The notes below the pieces were generated by a model that saw only the letters and a program-made list of their open reading frames with translations, did not search any database and was not told the origin of the DNA. From contig NZ_CP017141.1 of assembly GCF_001721645.1 (NCBI RefSeq), forward strand, positions 6,138,001 through 6,202,000: a DNA stretch of 64,000 nucleotides, in the 5' to 3' direction. The translations under genes and the position numbers were made by a program. Each line of letters opens with the position of its first letter. Position 1 is the stretch's first letter. This DNA comes from Pedobacter steynii (GTDB lineage: Bacteria; Bacteroidota; Bacteroidia; Sphingobacteriales; Sphingobacteriaceae). Of the stretch, positions 1-7,794 are shown in pieces.

Positions 1-270
1 CCATTCGGCCAGTGCGCGAAGTAACTTTCCGGCCCTTAGCGGATGATTGTCCAATACGTCCAGATCGGGTAATATAGCCCTTGCATCTGCCAGTGCCATT
101 CCTGTTTCAATTCCCCTTTTTGTGGCAGCGGCACTACAGGCTTTCACCACCATCCGCCCACGTTCCGCAGCAGCAAGCACAAAGGGCTCTCCTTTCAGTT
201 CCGGCTTACGGATAGCAAGCTGGTCTGTGGTCAGATGACGAAACCATATGGTCAGATAGCGTCTCGACAT
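1..270 (-). CDS. imuB: Y-family DNA polymerase-like ImuB (C-terminus cut by window edge)
   Basis: Only the first 90 codons lie in the window. Translation begins MSRRYLTIWF and continues with RKPELKGEPFVLA and ALADARAILPDL, the pattern at the start of the ImuB/DinP-like Y-family polymerase fold. ImuB proteins lack polymerase activity and act as the hub of the ImuA-ImuB-DnaE2 translesion mutasome in SOS mutagenesis. The ATG sits 1 bp after the stop of the upstream imuA gene, so the two are almost certainly translated together. Active-site content cannot be judged because the rest of the gene lies outside the window. A dnaE2-type polymerase gene would be expected beyond position 1 but is not visible. 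Confidence 0.85.
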   Translation of the reverse strand, partial: MSRRYLTIWFRHLTTDQLAIRKPELKGEPFVLAAAERGRMVVKACSAAATKRGIETGMALADARAILPDLDVLDNHPLRAGKLLRALAEW

Positions 271-271
271 C

Positions 272-1006
272 TTATCCTGTTTGTTGAATTAAAGTTTGAT
301 CTGCAGCAGCCGTTGCCAGGTGGATAAACCGCCCTGCAGACCATTCCAGCTGCCAGCTGCCGGGTTTACCATTACGGATCTTTTGCAGTTCGACATTCCA
401 GCGGGGATAACCGACACCCGGAAGCCCATCTTCCAGCTGACTGGCTATGGGGCTAATCTGCCAGCGGGAAACACAGGTAATGCGGTTTGTTTTGAGGGAA
501 TTGCAACGGTGCAGAAAACCAGTAACCCGGCTTTTCTCTACCGCCAGTTGTAACCTCCTGGATTCCGTAAGACTGATTTCTTTTAATTCGGCAACCACCG
601 CAGTCAATGCCCCGCATTTTAAGCCTTCCTCTATTGCCCAGAGTGCATCCCGTTCGCGCTGCAGGTCTATAAAAATGACCCGGTCCGGGGAAATGCCAAA
701 GGCCTTTAATCCCGGAGGAAAAAGCCTGCGTTGTGTACCCACCCAAAGGCAGGTTCCCTCTTCTTTCATTAAATGACTGATCAGGCCAGCCATAAATCCG
801 GTTGTTGCTGCTCCCTCTGCCTGACTGGAGCTGACAAATTCGTGAACAGCTGCAGTTGGAAAAACATGATTGGGAAAGGCTTTTTCTAAAGGTCCAAGGC
901 CTATATCGGGGCGCTCATAATCTAAAACTGCAGAGAATCCCTGCATTAAAAGGATGTCTCTTTTCAATTTTTCGATAATGTCATTTTTATTCGCCCCTTG
1001 TTCCAT
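272..1006 (-). CDS. imuA: ImuA-like RecA-fold protein of the SOS mutasome
   Basis: About 244 aa. The frame is open to 1051, but I choose the ATG at 1006 (MEQGANKND) because the upstream part runs into the palindromic operator. Blocks such as FPTAAVHEF, TGFMAGLISHL, CLWVGTQRRLFPPGL and RVIFIDLQRERDALWAIEEGL match the ImuA (RecA/SulA-like) family. The region where a Walker A loop would sit reads SSSQAEGAATTGF and lacks the usual GK[ST], which is typical of ImuA and argues against ordinary recombinase activity. It partners imuB (1 bp downstream) in error-prone translesion synthesis. The overlapping operator shared with the divergent LexA-like gene suggests damage-inducible control; that link is inferred. 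Confidence 0.82.
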   Translation of the reverse strand: MEQGANKNDIIEKLKRDILLMQGFSAVLDYERPDIGLGPLEKAFPNHVFPTAAVHEFVSSSQAEGAATTGFMAGLISHLMKEEGTCLWVGTQRRLFPPGLKAFGISPDRVIFIDLQRERDALWAIEEGLKCGALTAVVAELKEISLTESRRLQLAVEKSRVTGFLHRCNSLKTNRITCVSRWQISPIASQLEDGLPGVGYPRWNVELQKIRNGKPGSWQLEWSAGRFIHLATAAADQTLIQQTG

Positions 1007-1030
1007 TACAATTAATTTTAAAAACACTAC

Positions 1031-1066
1031 ATTTGACACGATTAGTGTCAAATATTTGACACTAAT
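1031..1066. promoter_or_regulatory. Overlapping palindromic operator between imuA and the LexA-like repressor
   Basis: Three copies of the half-site TTTGACAC occur in alternating orientation. ATTTGACAC (1031-1039) pairs with GTGTCAAAT (1045-1053) across a 5-bp spacer. The second half is also the left arm of a perfect 26-bp palindrome, 1041-1066, centred between 1053 and 1054. The block lies 25 bp upstream of imuA and 15 bp upstream of the divergent XRE/S24 gene. It is the natural binding site for that repressor and would let it control both genes. Binding is inferred; the symmetry is seen directly. Confidence 0.8.
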
Positions 1067-1080
1067 AATAACAATACAAA

Positions 1081-1878
1081 ATGAATACTCAAAAAGTTTT
1101 TTTTTCTACCAATATTAAGTTCCTCCGGGAAAGGAAGAAACTGAGTCAGGAATTGATGGCAGAAAGCCTGGGCATAGGCCGTTCCAAGCTCAATGCACTG
1201 GAAAGCGGGCAGACGAAAGCACCCCAGCCGGAGGACCTCATCAATTGTTCCAATACTTTTAAGATCAGCATTGACAGTCTGCTGAAAGTTGACCTATCCA
1301 GAATCTCGGAACTCAAACTCAGGGAACTGGAATCCGGAAGTGACATTTATTTACAGGGTGGCAATATCCGTGTATTGGCGATTACGGTAGACAAGGACAA
1401 TAAAGAGAACATGGAATATATTCCGGTCAAAGCAAAAGCAGGTTATCGCGCCGGCTATAATGATCCTGAATTCGTCGCTTCCTTACCCAAATTTTCCCTT
1501 CCGAATCTTCCTGAATCGGGGACCTTCCGTATGTTCCCTACCATAGGAGCTTCCATGCTTCCAATTCCCGAAGGTGCTGAGGTGATCTGTAAATTTATAG
1601 AGGACTGGCAAAACATCAAGGCCCGTACCCTCTGTATTGTGGTACTAAAAGCGGAACAGGATTTTGTATTTAAGCAGGTGACGATTGAACCCGAAGGAAT
1701 GATATTACTGGAATCTTTAAACAAACTCTTCCAACCTTATAAAGTACCGGTTTCTGAAGTGCTGGAAATCTGGCAATTCCATAGCTACCAGAGCCAGGAA
1801 ATCCCGGAACAGGAAACTGATCTTCAGGAAATTAAGCGGATGATCACTGCACTACAAAACCAGGTGCTGAAAAGCTAA
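1081..1878 (+). CDS. LexA-like XRE/S24 repressor (HTH plus self-cleaving peptidase domain)
   Basis: 265 aa. The N-terminal HTH_3 domain (about residues 8-65) contains LGIGRSKLNALESGQ. The C-terminal S24/LexA-like domain (about 115-240) has Ala120-Gly121 (VKAKAGY) as the likely autocleavage bond, Ser158 (IGASM) as nucleophile and Lys198 (FVFKQV) as general base, giving the complete LexA dyad. The 15-bp gap to the palindromic operator and the divergent imuA-imuB pair point to a repressor that is inactivated by RecA-stimulated cleavage and then releases the mutasome genes. It differs from classic LexA in having a Cro/CI-type rather than winged HTH. Function is inferred from family and context. 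Confidence 0.85.
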   Translation: MNTQKVFFSTNIKFLRERKKLSQELMAESLGIGRSKLNALESGQTKAPQPEDLINCSNTFKISIDSLLKVDLSRISELKLRELESGSDIYLQGGNIRVLAITVDKDNKENMEYIPVKAKAGYRAGYNDPEFVASLPKFSLPNLPESGTFRMFPTIGASMLPIPEGAEVICKFIEDWQNIKARTLCIVVLKAEQDFVFKQVTIEPEGMILLESLNKLFQPYKVPVSEVLEIWQFHSYQSQEIPEQETDLQEIKRMITALQNQVLKS

Positions 1879-1954
1879 TGTTATTTTTTTAAGTATGGAG
1901 GAATAACTGGTAACAATTACGCCTGAAACCAGTCTATAATGGCAAAACCTGATT

Positions 1955-2407
1955 ATGAAATTCACTTTCTTCATTATTGCATTCTTCGTTATCGGCACTT
2001 TAAGTGTTCAGGCCCAAACCACTCAGGATACGCTTGATATCAAAAAAGTAGCACTGGCTTATATTGAGTCCCAGCATACGCCAAATCCCAAACAAATGGA
2101 AGATGCATTACATCCACGTGTAGTGAAAAGATCCGTGTTCAAAAATAAGAAAACGAAGAAAGATTATGTTTCTGAATATTCAGCGGAAAATCTGGTTATC
2201 CTTGCAGAAAGTTATAATACCGCAGGCGACAAATTTCCCAAAGCACCAAGGAAAGACCTTAAATTACTTGATGTATCTGCATTAACTGCTTCTGTTAAAC
2301 TCATTGCCGACGAATGGTTTGACTACATGCACCTGGTTAAGACCAATGGAGAATGGAAGATCATCAATGTCCTTTGGCAGTATAATAAGATATCAGAGCA
2401 CCAATAG
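1955..2407 (+). CDS. Secreted NTF2-like (lumazine-binding-type) protein
   Basis: 150 aa with a clear signal peptide (MKFTFFIIAFFVIGTLSVQAQ). The mature part resembles the putative lumazine-binding/SnoaL-like NTF2 family common in Bacteroidota: a first helix VALAYIESQHTPNP, a region beginning with LHPRVVKR, and a final strand pair HLVKTNGEWKIINVLWQY. These small periplasmic proteins have no established activity. Its stop overlaps by 15 bp the end of the convergent response-regulator gene. The ATG at 1955 is supported by the signal peptide. Confidence 0.65.
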   Translation: MKFTFFIIAFFVIGTLSVQAQTTQDTLDIKKVALAYIESQHTPNPKQMEDALHPRVVKRSVFKNKKTKKDYVSEYSAENLVILAESYNTAGDKFPKAPRKDLKLLDVSALTASVKLIADEWFDYMHLVKTNGEWKIINVLWQYNKISEHQ

Positions 2408-2758
2408 CCGGTTCACTTTACCCACCAATTCGTCGAGGTCAAATGGTTTGGCTATATAATCGTCCGCTCCTGCAGCCTCGGCAATACTCTCTCCTTCCTT
2501 ACTTGCGGAATACATAAGTACGGGGAGTTTAATAATGCTGTTGCTGTCCTTTATACTTTTTAAAACCTGATCTCCTGATAACACAGGCATCCAGATGTCT
2601 AAAATCAGTAGATCAGGTTGTTCTTTTTCAATTCTAGATATGGCATTCAGGCTATTGATTTCAGAGATGACAGAGAATCCCGCATCTTCCATAATCATTT
2701 CGATCAGGTCCAGTATTCCCCTGTCATCATCACATACCATTACTTTTTTAATACTCAT
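2393..2758 (-). CDS. Single-domain response regulator, partner of the LOV kinase
   Basis: About 121 aa starting at MSIKKVMV. It holds a lone receiver (REC) domain: acidic triad DDD at residues 10-12, phospho-acceptor Asp54 in LLILDIWMP, the SAS switch position, and Lys in AKPFD. There is no output domain, so it probably passes phosphate on or acts through protein contact, as CheY/SpdR-like regulators do. The chosen ATG overlaps the 3' end of the histidine kinase gene by 11 bp (an upstream alternative start lies at 2776), indicating translational coupling and a cognate pair. Confidence 0.88.
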   Translation of the reverse strand: MSIKKVMVCDDDRGILDLIEMIMEDAGFSVISEINSLNAISRIEKEQPDLLILDIWMPVLSGDQVLKSIKDSNSIIKLPVLMYSASKEGESIAEAAGADDYIAKPFDLDELVGKVNRLLVL

Positions 2759-4313
2759 AAGCCGCTTTTTTATCAAGATTTACCGGTAAAGTAAAACTGA
2801 ATACCGATCCTTTTCCTGGTTCACTTTCTACCCAAAGTGTTCCTTTATGATTTTTTATAATCTGATCACAGATATAAAGGCCGATGCCCATACCCGGATA
2901 ATTTTTCTGAATCTCTCCCACACGATAGAACCTTTCGAATACTTTTTTCAGATCATCCTCTTTAATTCCAAGTCCATAATCTCTGACCGAAAATTTAATA
3001 AAGCTACTCACCCGGGAGACGTGTATGTCTATTTCTTTAGAATCCGGTGAATATTTGATGGCATTACTGATCAGATTGGTAATTACCTGTACCAGATTGG
3101 ATTCATCACCATAACATTGATTAATAGGTTGTCCTTTCACAATAATCCGATGTCCACGGGTTGCAGCTTGAATTCCTTCAATGGTTTCTCTAACCATTTT
3201 ATCAAAGTCGAAATAATCCATGTGTAATTCAATATTTCCCGTTTGTATGCGGGAAACATCCATCAGTTCTTTCAACAACTGATTTAAGCGTGCTACATAT
3301 CTTTCTGTTTTATCCACTACAGAACGGAATCTTTCCGAGGAATTTTCAGGCATTAAACGCTGCATCATCTGCACATAACCAACTACCGTAGTCAGAGGTG
3401 TTTTCAGCTCATGACTTGCAATGGAAAGAAAATCATCTTTACGCTGCTCAACCGCTCTTTTCTCAGTAATGTCTTCAATCGCCAATAAAATCCGGTCCTT
3501 AAACTGACCTTCCAGCTCTACCCTGTGTGCATTTAACAACATTAGTTTCCGGCCGATATGAGGAAATTCATGTTCCACTTCATAATCCAGTACAGGATTA
3601 TTGGTAGGTAAGATCTCCTCCATCATTAACCTTAACTCCGGGATATCCCATTGCCCGTTTCCAAGGTCATACAACAGTTTTCCTTTTGTTTCATTGAGGG
3701 ATACTTTAAACGTATTTAGAAAATGATGATTTGCACTTAGAATGGTATAATCTTTATCCATGACCAAGAGACTTTCACGGATTGTTTCCACAATACTGGA
3801 AAGGTACTCCTCGCTTTCTTTGAGCATCTTGGTCCTGTCGATGACCTTCTGCTCAGTTTCCTTGAAATTCATCTGCAGGGTCTGCTCGGCTTTTTTCCTT
3901 GAGGTCACATCGTTCTGTATGCCAATAAAATGGGTCACATTACCGGAAAGATCTTTAACCGCAGAAAGATAAAGCTGATTGTAGAACAACTGCCCGTCTT
4001 TAGTATAGTTCCTGATTTCCACCACGCAGTTTTCACCATTTCTTATCGCTTCGGCGATTTCAAAACGAGCCTCCTGGCTACGGTCCTTATTTTGTAAAAA
4101 GCGACAATTGTGACCAATGATCTCATCATGATCATAACCACACATCTTCTCAAAAGCTGCGTTACAATAGATGATGGGATTGTCCGGCAATAAATTATCG
4201 GTGATTACAATACCTGTGTTTGTAGCATCCAATACACTGGCAAGAATAGTCGGATCGAGAAAGCGTTTCTCTGATACGGATATATGATTTATGTTTTTCG
4301 TCTCCAAAGGCAA
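2748..4313 (-). CDS. LOV-PAS sensor histidine kinase (probable blue-light sensor)
   Basis: 521 aa, soluble, with no membrane segment. The first PAS domain (about 22-140) is a LOV domain: GHNCRFLQ at 67-74 has the flavin-adduct Cys70, followed by NYTKDG (102-107), YNQLYLS and FIGIQND, which are the flavin-contact positions of LOV photoreceptors. A short coiled coil joins it to a second PAS (about 165-285). HisKA has His301 in SIASHELKTPL, and the HATPase domain has NLISNAIKYS (Asn417), DYGLGI and GMGIGL boxes. All catalytic motifs look intact. The partner regulator overlaps its 3' end. Light sensing is inferred from the intact LOV motif; an FMN-independent redox role is possible. Confidence 0.88.
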   Translation of the reverse strand: MPLETKNINHISVSEKRFLDPTILASVLDATNTGIVITDNLLPDNPIIYCNAAFEKMCGYDHDEIIGHNCRFLQNKDRSQEARFEIAEAIRNGENCVVEIRNYTKDGQLFYNQLYLSAVKDLSGNVTHFIGIQNDVTSRKKAEQTLQMNFKETEQKVIDRTKMLKESEEYLSSIVETIRESLLVMDKDYTILSANHHFLNTFKVSLNETKGKLLYDLGNGQWDIPELRLMMEEILPTNNPVLDYEVEHEFPHIGRKLMLLNAHRVELEGQFKDRILLAIEDITEKRAVEQRKDDFLSIASHELKTPLTTVVGYVQMMQRLMPENSSERFRSVVDKTERYVARLNQLLKELMDVSRIQTGNIELHMDYFDFDKMVRETIEGIQAATRGHRIIVKGQPINQCYGDESNLVQVITNLISNAIKYSPDSKEIDIHVSRVSSFIKFSVRDYGLGIKEDDLKKVFERFYRVGEIQKNYPGMGIGLYICDQIIKNHKGTLWVESEPGKGSVFSFTLPVNLDKKAAYEY

Positions 4314-4482
4314 ATATTTTTTTCCTTATCTAAACTCAAAAAATATATTGTTTGTTTGAAAATTTGAGTTTTTTTGTTAAAAAACAGGCTTTTTCAGCCA
4401 GGAATAAAGAAAAAAGTGCTAAAGACAGGGATAGTCTTTCCTACCGTTCGGGCTATTTGAAAAAAGTAATTACATTTATTTC

Positions 4483-4914
4483 GTGAAGTATAGAAAGAAG
4501 AAAAAGCCTGAACTGTTATTGCTTAATGATTCCAAATGGATCGCTCCGGTGTTGCTAATAATCAGCCTGATCTTTGTATATTTTATTCCAAAGGCAATTA
4601 TGTACGCTGATTACAAAATAATTGGTATGCTTCCTTTCTTTGTTGGCTTGTTCCAGGGTTATAGGGAGAAAATAGAACTGGAGAAATTTGGGGTCTGGAC
4701 TACATCCATTGTTGTGGACAGAAAGTATGTTAAAAATCGTCACAACCCGGGCGAATGGCTAATAAAATGCAGTTACCAGGCTACCCATCAATCTTATGAA
4801 ACCGCTTATCATACAGATAGCAAACCAGCACATCCAGTTGGAAAAAAAATAAGAATAATCTACAGCAGTCAGTACCCTAAAATATATACGCTTGATTACG
4901 AATGGAAGAGATAA
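4483..4914 (+). CDS. Unknown membrane protein with two N-terminal helices
   Basis: 143 aa starting at GTG. A Lys/Arg-rich N-terminus is followed by two hydrophobic segments (about 20-38 and 46-60, including VLLIISLIFVYFIP and IIGMLPFFVGLF). A C-terminal domain of beta character follows (TSIVVDRKY, WLIKCSYQA, KKIRIIYSS), recalling the DUF3592-like pattern of a membrane anchor plus small soluble beta domain. I do not recognise a specific family. No ATG gives a better start; the basic stretch just before the first helix favours the GTG. Confidence 0.55.
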   Translation: MKYRKKKKPELLLLNDSKWIAPVLLIISLIFVYFIPKAIMYADYKIIGMLPFFVGLFQGYREKIELEKFGVWTTSIVVDRKYVKNRHNPGEWLIKCSYQATHQSYETAYHTDSKPAHPVGKKIRIIYSSQYPKIYTLDYEWKR

Positions 4915-4940
4915 GTACTCAAGTCAAGACACTCCTTAAC

Positions 4941-5252
4941 TTAAGTACTTTCCAGGCCACAAAAGATATTGGAGAAATCACCCTTCGCCAGATCGCTTTT
5001 ATGGATAACAAAGTAAATCTCTCCGGCATCCCAGAATGAGAATCCGGTATGGTTATCTGAACCTACCCTTAATAAAACCATGTAATCCTCAGGTTTGCCC
5101 TTGAGTTTATTGGCAGCTTCGATCTGGGGCGAGCTGTGCTGTTTAAAAACATAACTGTTAATGCTATGCATTGGCTTAACATTTTGAGGCTCCAGACTTC
5201 GTCTGAATTTATCAATCAGATCCTTTCCCTTGAACTTGTTATAATAGTATTT
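4941..5252 (-). pseudogene. C-terminal remnant of a DUF1963 (YwqG-like) protein
   Basis: An open frame without a credible start (bounded by a TGA at 5253-5255) encodes GKDLIDKFRRSLEP and then the end of a DUF1963-type protein: DYMVLLRVGSDN, FWDAGEIYFVI and KSDLAKGDFSN. DUF1963 proteins are usually over 200 aa, so at least half is missing. An ATG at 5171 could give a 76-aa product, but coding-like sequence continues upstream of it, which argues for decay rather than a short gene. The frame overlaps the small gene at 5216-5398, and a frameshift joining the two cannot be excluded. Confidence 0.55.
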
Positions 5253-5398
5253 TCATAAAGGGCAACGGTGATCATTCCATGGTCATCATCACCGTATTCG
5301 TATTCATGCTCCGCCCGGATACATTCCCACATGGTTTGCATATGTTCAAAGGGAGCAGGAATATTGATTTGAAAAGTTTTGGCGCTGATCGTTTTCAT
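5216..5398 (-). CDS. Small unknown protein (possibly the broken start of the downstream gene)
   Basis: About 60 aa from MKTISAKTFQ. It is acidic and His-rich in the middle (EHEYEYGDDDHG) with VALYENTI before a short unlikely tail. I do not recognise a family. It overlaps the DUF1963 remnant in another frame. A frame change near 5250 would join the two into about 150 aa, so this may be the 5' half of a frameshifted gene rather than a gene of its own. Confidence 0.35.
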   Translation of the reverse strand: MKTISAKTFQINIPAPFEHMQTMWECIRAEHEYEYGDDDHGMITVALYENTIITSSRERI

Positions 5399-5488
5399 AA
5401 TGACTGATTGGTTGATGTACACCAAAAATAGCCAATACGTGCTGGAATGAAGACATTTAACGGTCTACTTAGCGTCTACGATGCTCCG

Positions 5489-6025
5489 TTATTTTTTTCT
5501 TTTAATCCGGTCGAGCTCATTAACGCGAAGTACCGCGCCCCGGTCAAAATAGAAATCCGACATCACTTTCATGTTATTCTCGTCGGCAGTGATGTCATCT
5601 GTGGAGTTTAAAACAATCAAAAACCTGCCCAGGCTCATCATAGATCCATTGATACCATCTTCCCTGAACACCTTTAAGCCTTTTTCCATTTCATCCGGAG
5701 AACTGTATTCATATACCTCTACCGAAACTTCATCCAGGTTGTGGCCAGGCACCATAAAGAATTCCGAATATACCCCTTTAAGATGTACATTGTCCCGCCC
5801 CAGATTGTAACGTATTATCTCTGCAGGATCACGGTGAATCTTATTTTCATTTTCTTTATATGGTCTTGCATTTTTAAACTTTATCCCCTTTAACCTTAAA
5901 TCTTCCAAAGTAGATTCTCTCCCCGCTTCTTTGGCGATTGTATCTGCCTGAGCAGACTTATCTACGCTATTTATGCATCCAACAGAAAACAGCGCCAAAG
6001 TCAGGGTGAGCAGATTCTTATTCAT
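5489..6025 (-). CDS. Unknown lipoprotein
   Basis: 178 aa. A type II signal peptide ends in FSVGC, so Cys17 is the probable lipidation site and the protein is anchored in the periplasm or outer membrane. The mature part is highly charged and contains VSVEVYEYSSPDEMEKGL, a stretch like those in proteins that quantify or bind a ligand, but no named domain is recognised. It stands alone, with a 79-bp gap to the convergently placed neighbour's end at 6105. Function unknown. Confidence 0.6.
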   Translation of the reverse strand: MNKNLLTLTLALFSVGCINSVDKSAQADTIAKEAGRESTLEDLRLKGIKFKNARPYKENENKIHRDPAEIIRYNLGRDNVHLKGVYSEFFMVPGHNLDEVSVEVYEYSSPDEMEKGLKVFREDGINGSMMSLGRFLIVLNSTDDITADENNMKVMSDFYFDRGAVLRVNELDRIKRKK

Positions 6026-6104
6026 AAATCGGGGTTAGATTTTTGTTTTCCCAATATTAAGAAAAAAGCATGCTCAAATCAATAAAACTAAAGAAATAGG
6101 TTTG

Positions 6105-6515
6105 TCAAAAATTCACCATCCAGCTGACACCGAATTTATCGATGAACATTCCAAAACTTTCTGCCCAGAATGTTTTGCTTAAGGGCATGGTTACCGTACC
6201 TCCGGCAGAAAGTCCGTCAAATATACGCTGGGCTTCTTCTTTACTTTCCGGTGTGATGGTAATAGAAAAATTAGTCCCGTTCATAGGCGGCTCCATGTTG
6301 CCAGGCATATCACTTCCCATCAAAATAGTATGTTTTCCGATAGGCAGGGCAACGTGCATTATTTTATGACTTTCATCCGCCGGATACGGGCACTCGGTCT
6401 GGTGCTCGCCAAATCTCATGAGGGTAAGGAATTCTCCTCCAAAAACCGATTTATAAAAGTTAAATACTTCTTCGCAATTGTCTGCGAAGGATAAATAAGG
6501 ACTTAATTCAGCCAT
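6105..6515 (-). CDS. VOC-fold PhnB/3-demethylubiquinone-like protein
   Basis: 136 aa, starting at the ATG of MAELSPYL. The pattern PYLSFADNCEEVFNFYKSVFGG, then KIMHVALPIGKHTILMGSD, and AQRIFDGLSAGGTVTMPL ending in FGMFIDKFGVSWMVNF is the PhnB-type branch of the vicinal-oxygen-chelate superfamily. These are small dimeric proteins, often of unknown substrate, and several lack metal ligands. No operon partner; the next genes on this strand are separated by more than 100 bp. Confidence 0.8.
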   Translation of the reverse strand: MAELSPYLSFADNCEEVFNFYKSVFGGEFLTLMRFGEHQTECPYPADESHKIMHVALPIGKHTILMGSDMPGNMEPPMNGTNFSITITPESKEEAQRIFDGLSAGGTVTMPLSKTFWAESFGMFIDKFGVSWMVNF

Positions 6516-6644
6516 GGCTTCCAAATTTTAGGTTTAATTACAATTGGTTATCTACCAGCTAAGTTAAGCTGCAAAAATCCAAACATAGCGGTGCAATTGC
6601 GACAACTAAAAGGGGAATCCGCGACTAATCAAGGTGACCCTCAT

Positions 6645-6992
6645 TTACTCCTTTATAGTGAGCTCCTGAGCTGTAAGCGCGAAATAAAGGTTCTGTAGCT
6701 GATGAACATATTTCAGCTTATAATCCAGCATTGCAATTTCACCATCCATGGGCTGAAAGGTGTCGCTCAATACAAACTGATGGCCATTTTTCTTTTCCAG
6801 TACATACGTGGTTTCATCTCCTTCCTCGTACTCAAAATCAAAACGTTCAAAACCAAACTTAATCACCCACTCTTCCGTCAATATGATGGGCTCCATCATT
6901 CCGACAGAATCTATATCAGATCCATAAGGAATTTGTTCCGGATGTCCATGATCCAGTGTATAATTCCCAATTCTTAGTTCAGTCGCTTCCAT
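6645..6992 (-). CDS. Unknown conserved protein with LRIGNY start
   Basis: 115 aa. It starts METELRIGNY-like (MEATELRIGNY), has TEEWVIKFGFERF in the middle and ends with YVHQLQNLYFALTAQEL. This combination is familiar from short Bacteroidota proteins that often occur in or near phages and mobile regions, but the function is unknown. No signal peptide or membrane segment is seen. It sits alone between two VOC-type genes. Confidence 0.6.
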   Translation of the reverse strand: MEATELRIGNYTLDHGHPEQIPYGSDIDSVGMMEPIILTEEWVIKFGFERFDFEYEEGDETTYVLEKKNGHQFVLSDTFQPMDGEIAMLDYKLKYVHQLQNLYFALTAQELTIKE

Positions 6993-7035
6993 AATCTGTA
7001 ATTTGCCGCAAAACTACGATAAATCATTGTCTTAT

Positions 7036-7425
7036 CTACCCCTCCACCTCATCGTTTGGTTCCCAAAGCTCAATAATGTTTCCTTCGGGATCGAGCACAT
7101 GGACGAATTTACCATATTCAGAGTCCTGGATCTCATCAATAACGGTCACATGATCCTTTTTTAATTCATCTACCAGCGCAACGATATTTTCTACCCGGTA
7201 ATTAATCATGAATTGTTTATCTGAGGGATTGAAATATTTGGTATCCTGAGGAAACGTGCACCATGCTGTTGTTCCTTTTTGCGAAGGATTATCCGCCTGA
7301 CGCCACTCAAACGTTGCTCCGTAATCACTGGTAGCCAATCCAAGGTTTTTGGTATACCACTCATTCATACTCTTCGGATTATCACATTTAAAAAATACAC
7401 CGCCAAGGCCTGTTACTTTTTTCAT
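7036..7425 (-). CDS. Glyoxalase/VOC superfamily protein
   Basis: 129 aa from MKKVTGLGGVFFK. It has a single betaalpha-betabetabeta VOC unit pattern: GVFFKCDNPKSMNEWYTKNLG, then FMINYRVENIVALVDELKKD, and the closing FVHVLDPEGNIIELWEP, whose Glu is a usual metal-ligand position. The substrate is not predictable. The frame is open further upstream (to 7461), but the ATG at 7425 begins the fold correctly. Confidence 0.82.
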   Translation of the reverse strand: MKKVTGLGGVFFKCDNPKSMNEWYTKNLGLATSDYGATFEWRQADNPSQKGTTAWCTFPQDTKYFNPSDKQFMINYRVENIVALVDELKKDHVTVIDEIQDSEYGKFVHVLDPEGNIIELWEPNDEVEG

Positions 7426-7500
7426 ATTTATATATGGTAAGGTTAAAAATGGAATTTCCATTTATTTCCGGACATTAACAAATCTGTTTTTGGCAAGAAA

Positions 7501-7710
7501 ATGATTACCTTGGATTTATTCATGAACGCCTGGTCACTTTTATTCATCGCTCTTTTATTAGCCTATGTGATCTATGGGATCGTTAAAACCATGCGTAATA
7601 AAAACCTCAGCCCTTTGCATAAACTTGTCTGGATAATTGTCATTGTTTCTATACCTCTTCTTGGCACTTCGGCTTATTTAAGATCCTCTTTTACACCAAG
7701 ACGATTTTAG
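7501..7710 (+). CDS. Small PLDc_N-like membrane protein
   Basis: 69 aa with two hydrophobic segments (about 10-29 and 42-58). The second is preceded by LSPLHKLVWIIVIV and followed by PLLGTSAYL, resembling the phospholipase-D N-terminal-like (PLDc_N) two-helix module often found as a free-standing protein in Bacteroidota. Function unknown. It ends 30 bp before a strong bidirectional terminator that also serves the convergent fucosidase gene. Confidence 0.6.
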   Translation: MITLDLFMNAWSLLFIALLLAYVIYGIVKTMRNKNLSPLHKLVWIIVIVSIPLLGTSAYLRSSFTPRRF

Positions 7711-7739
7711 GGGCTTCTGACAAGAGTGGCAAGCATATA

Positions 7740-7777
7740 AAAACCCCTGGCTGAGTTCATCAACCAGGGTTTTTTTA
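7740..7777. terminator. Bidirectional terminator hairpin
   Basis: AAACCCCTGG and CCAGGGTTTTTTT form an inverted repeat between two convergent genes, with a T-run on the plus side and an A-run on the other. Confidence 0.8.
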
Positions 7778-7794
7778 TAGTTCAGCGCTTTAAA

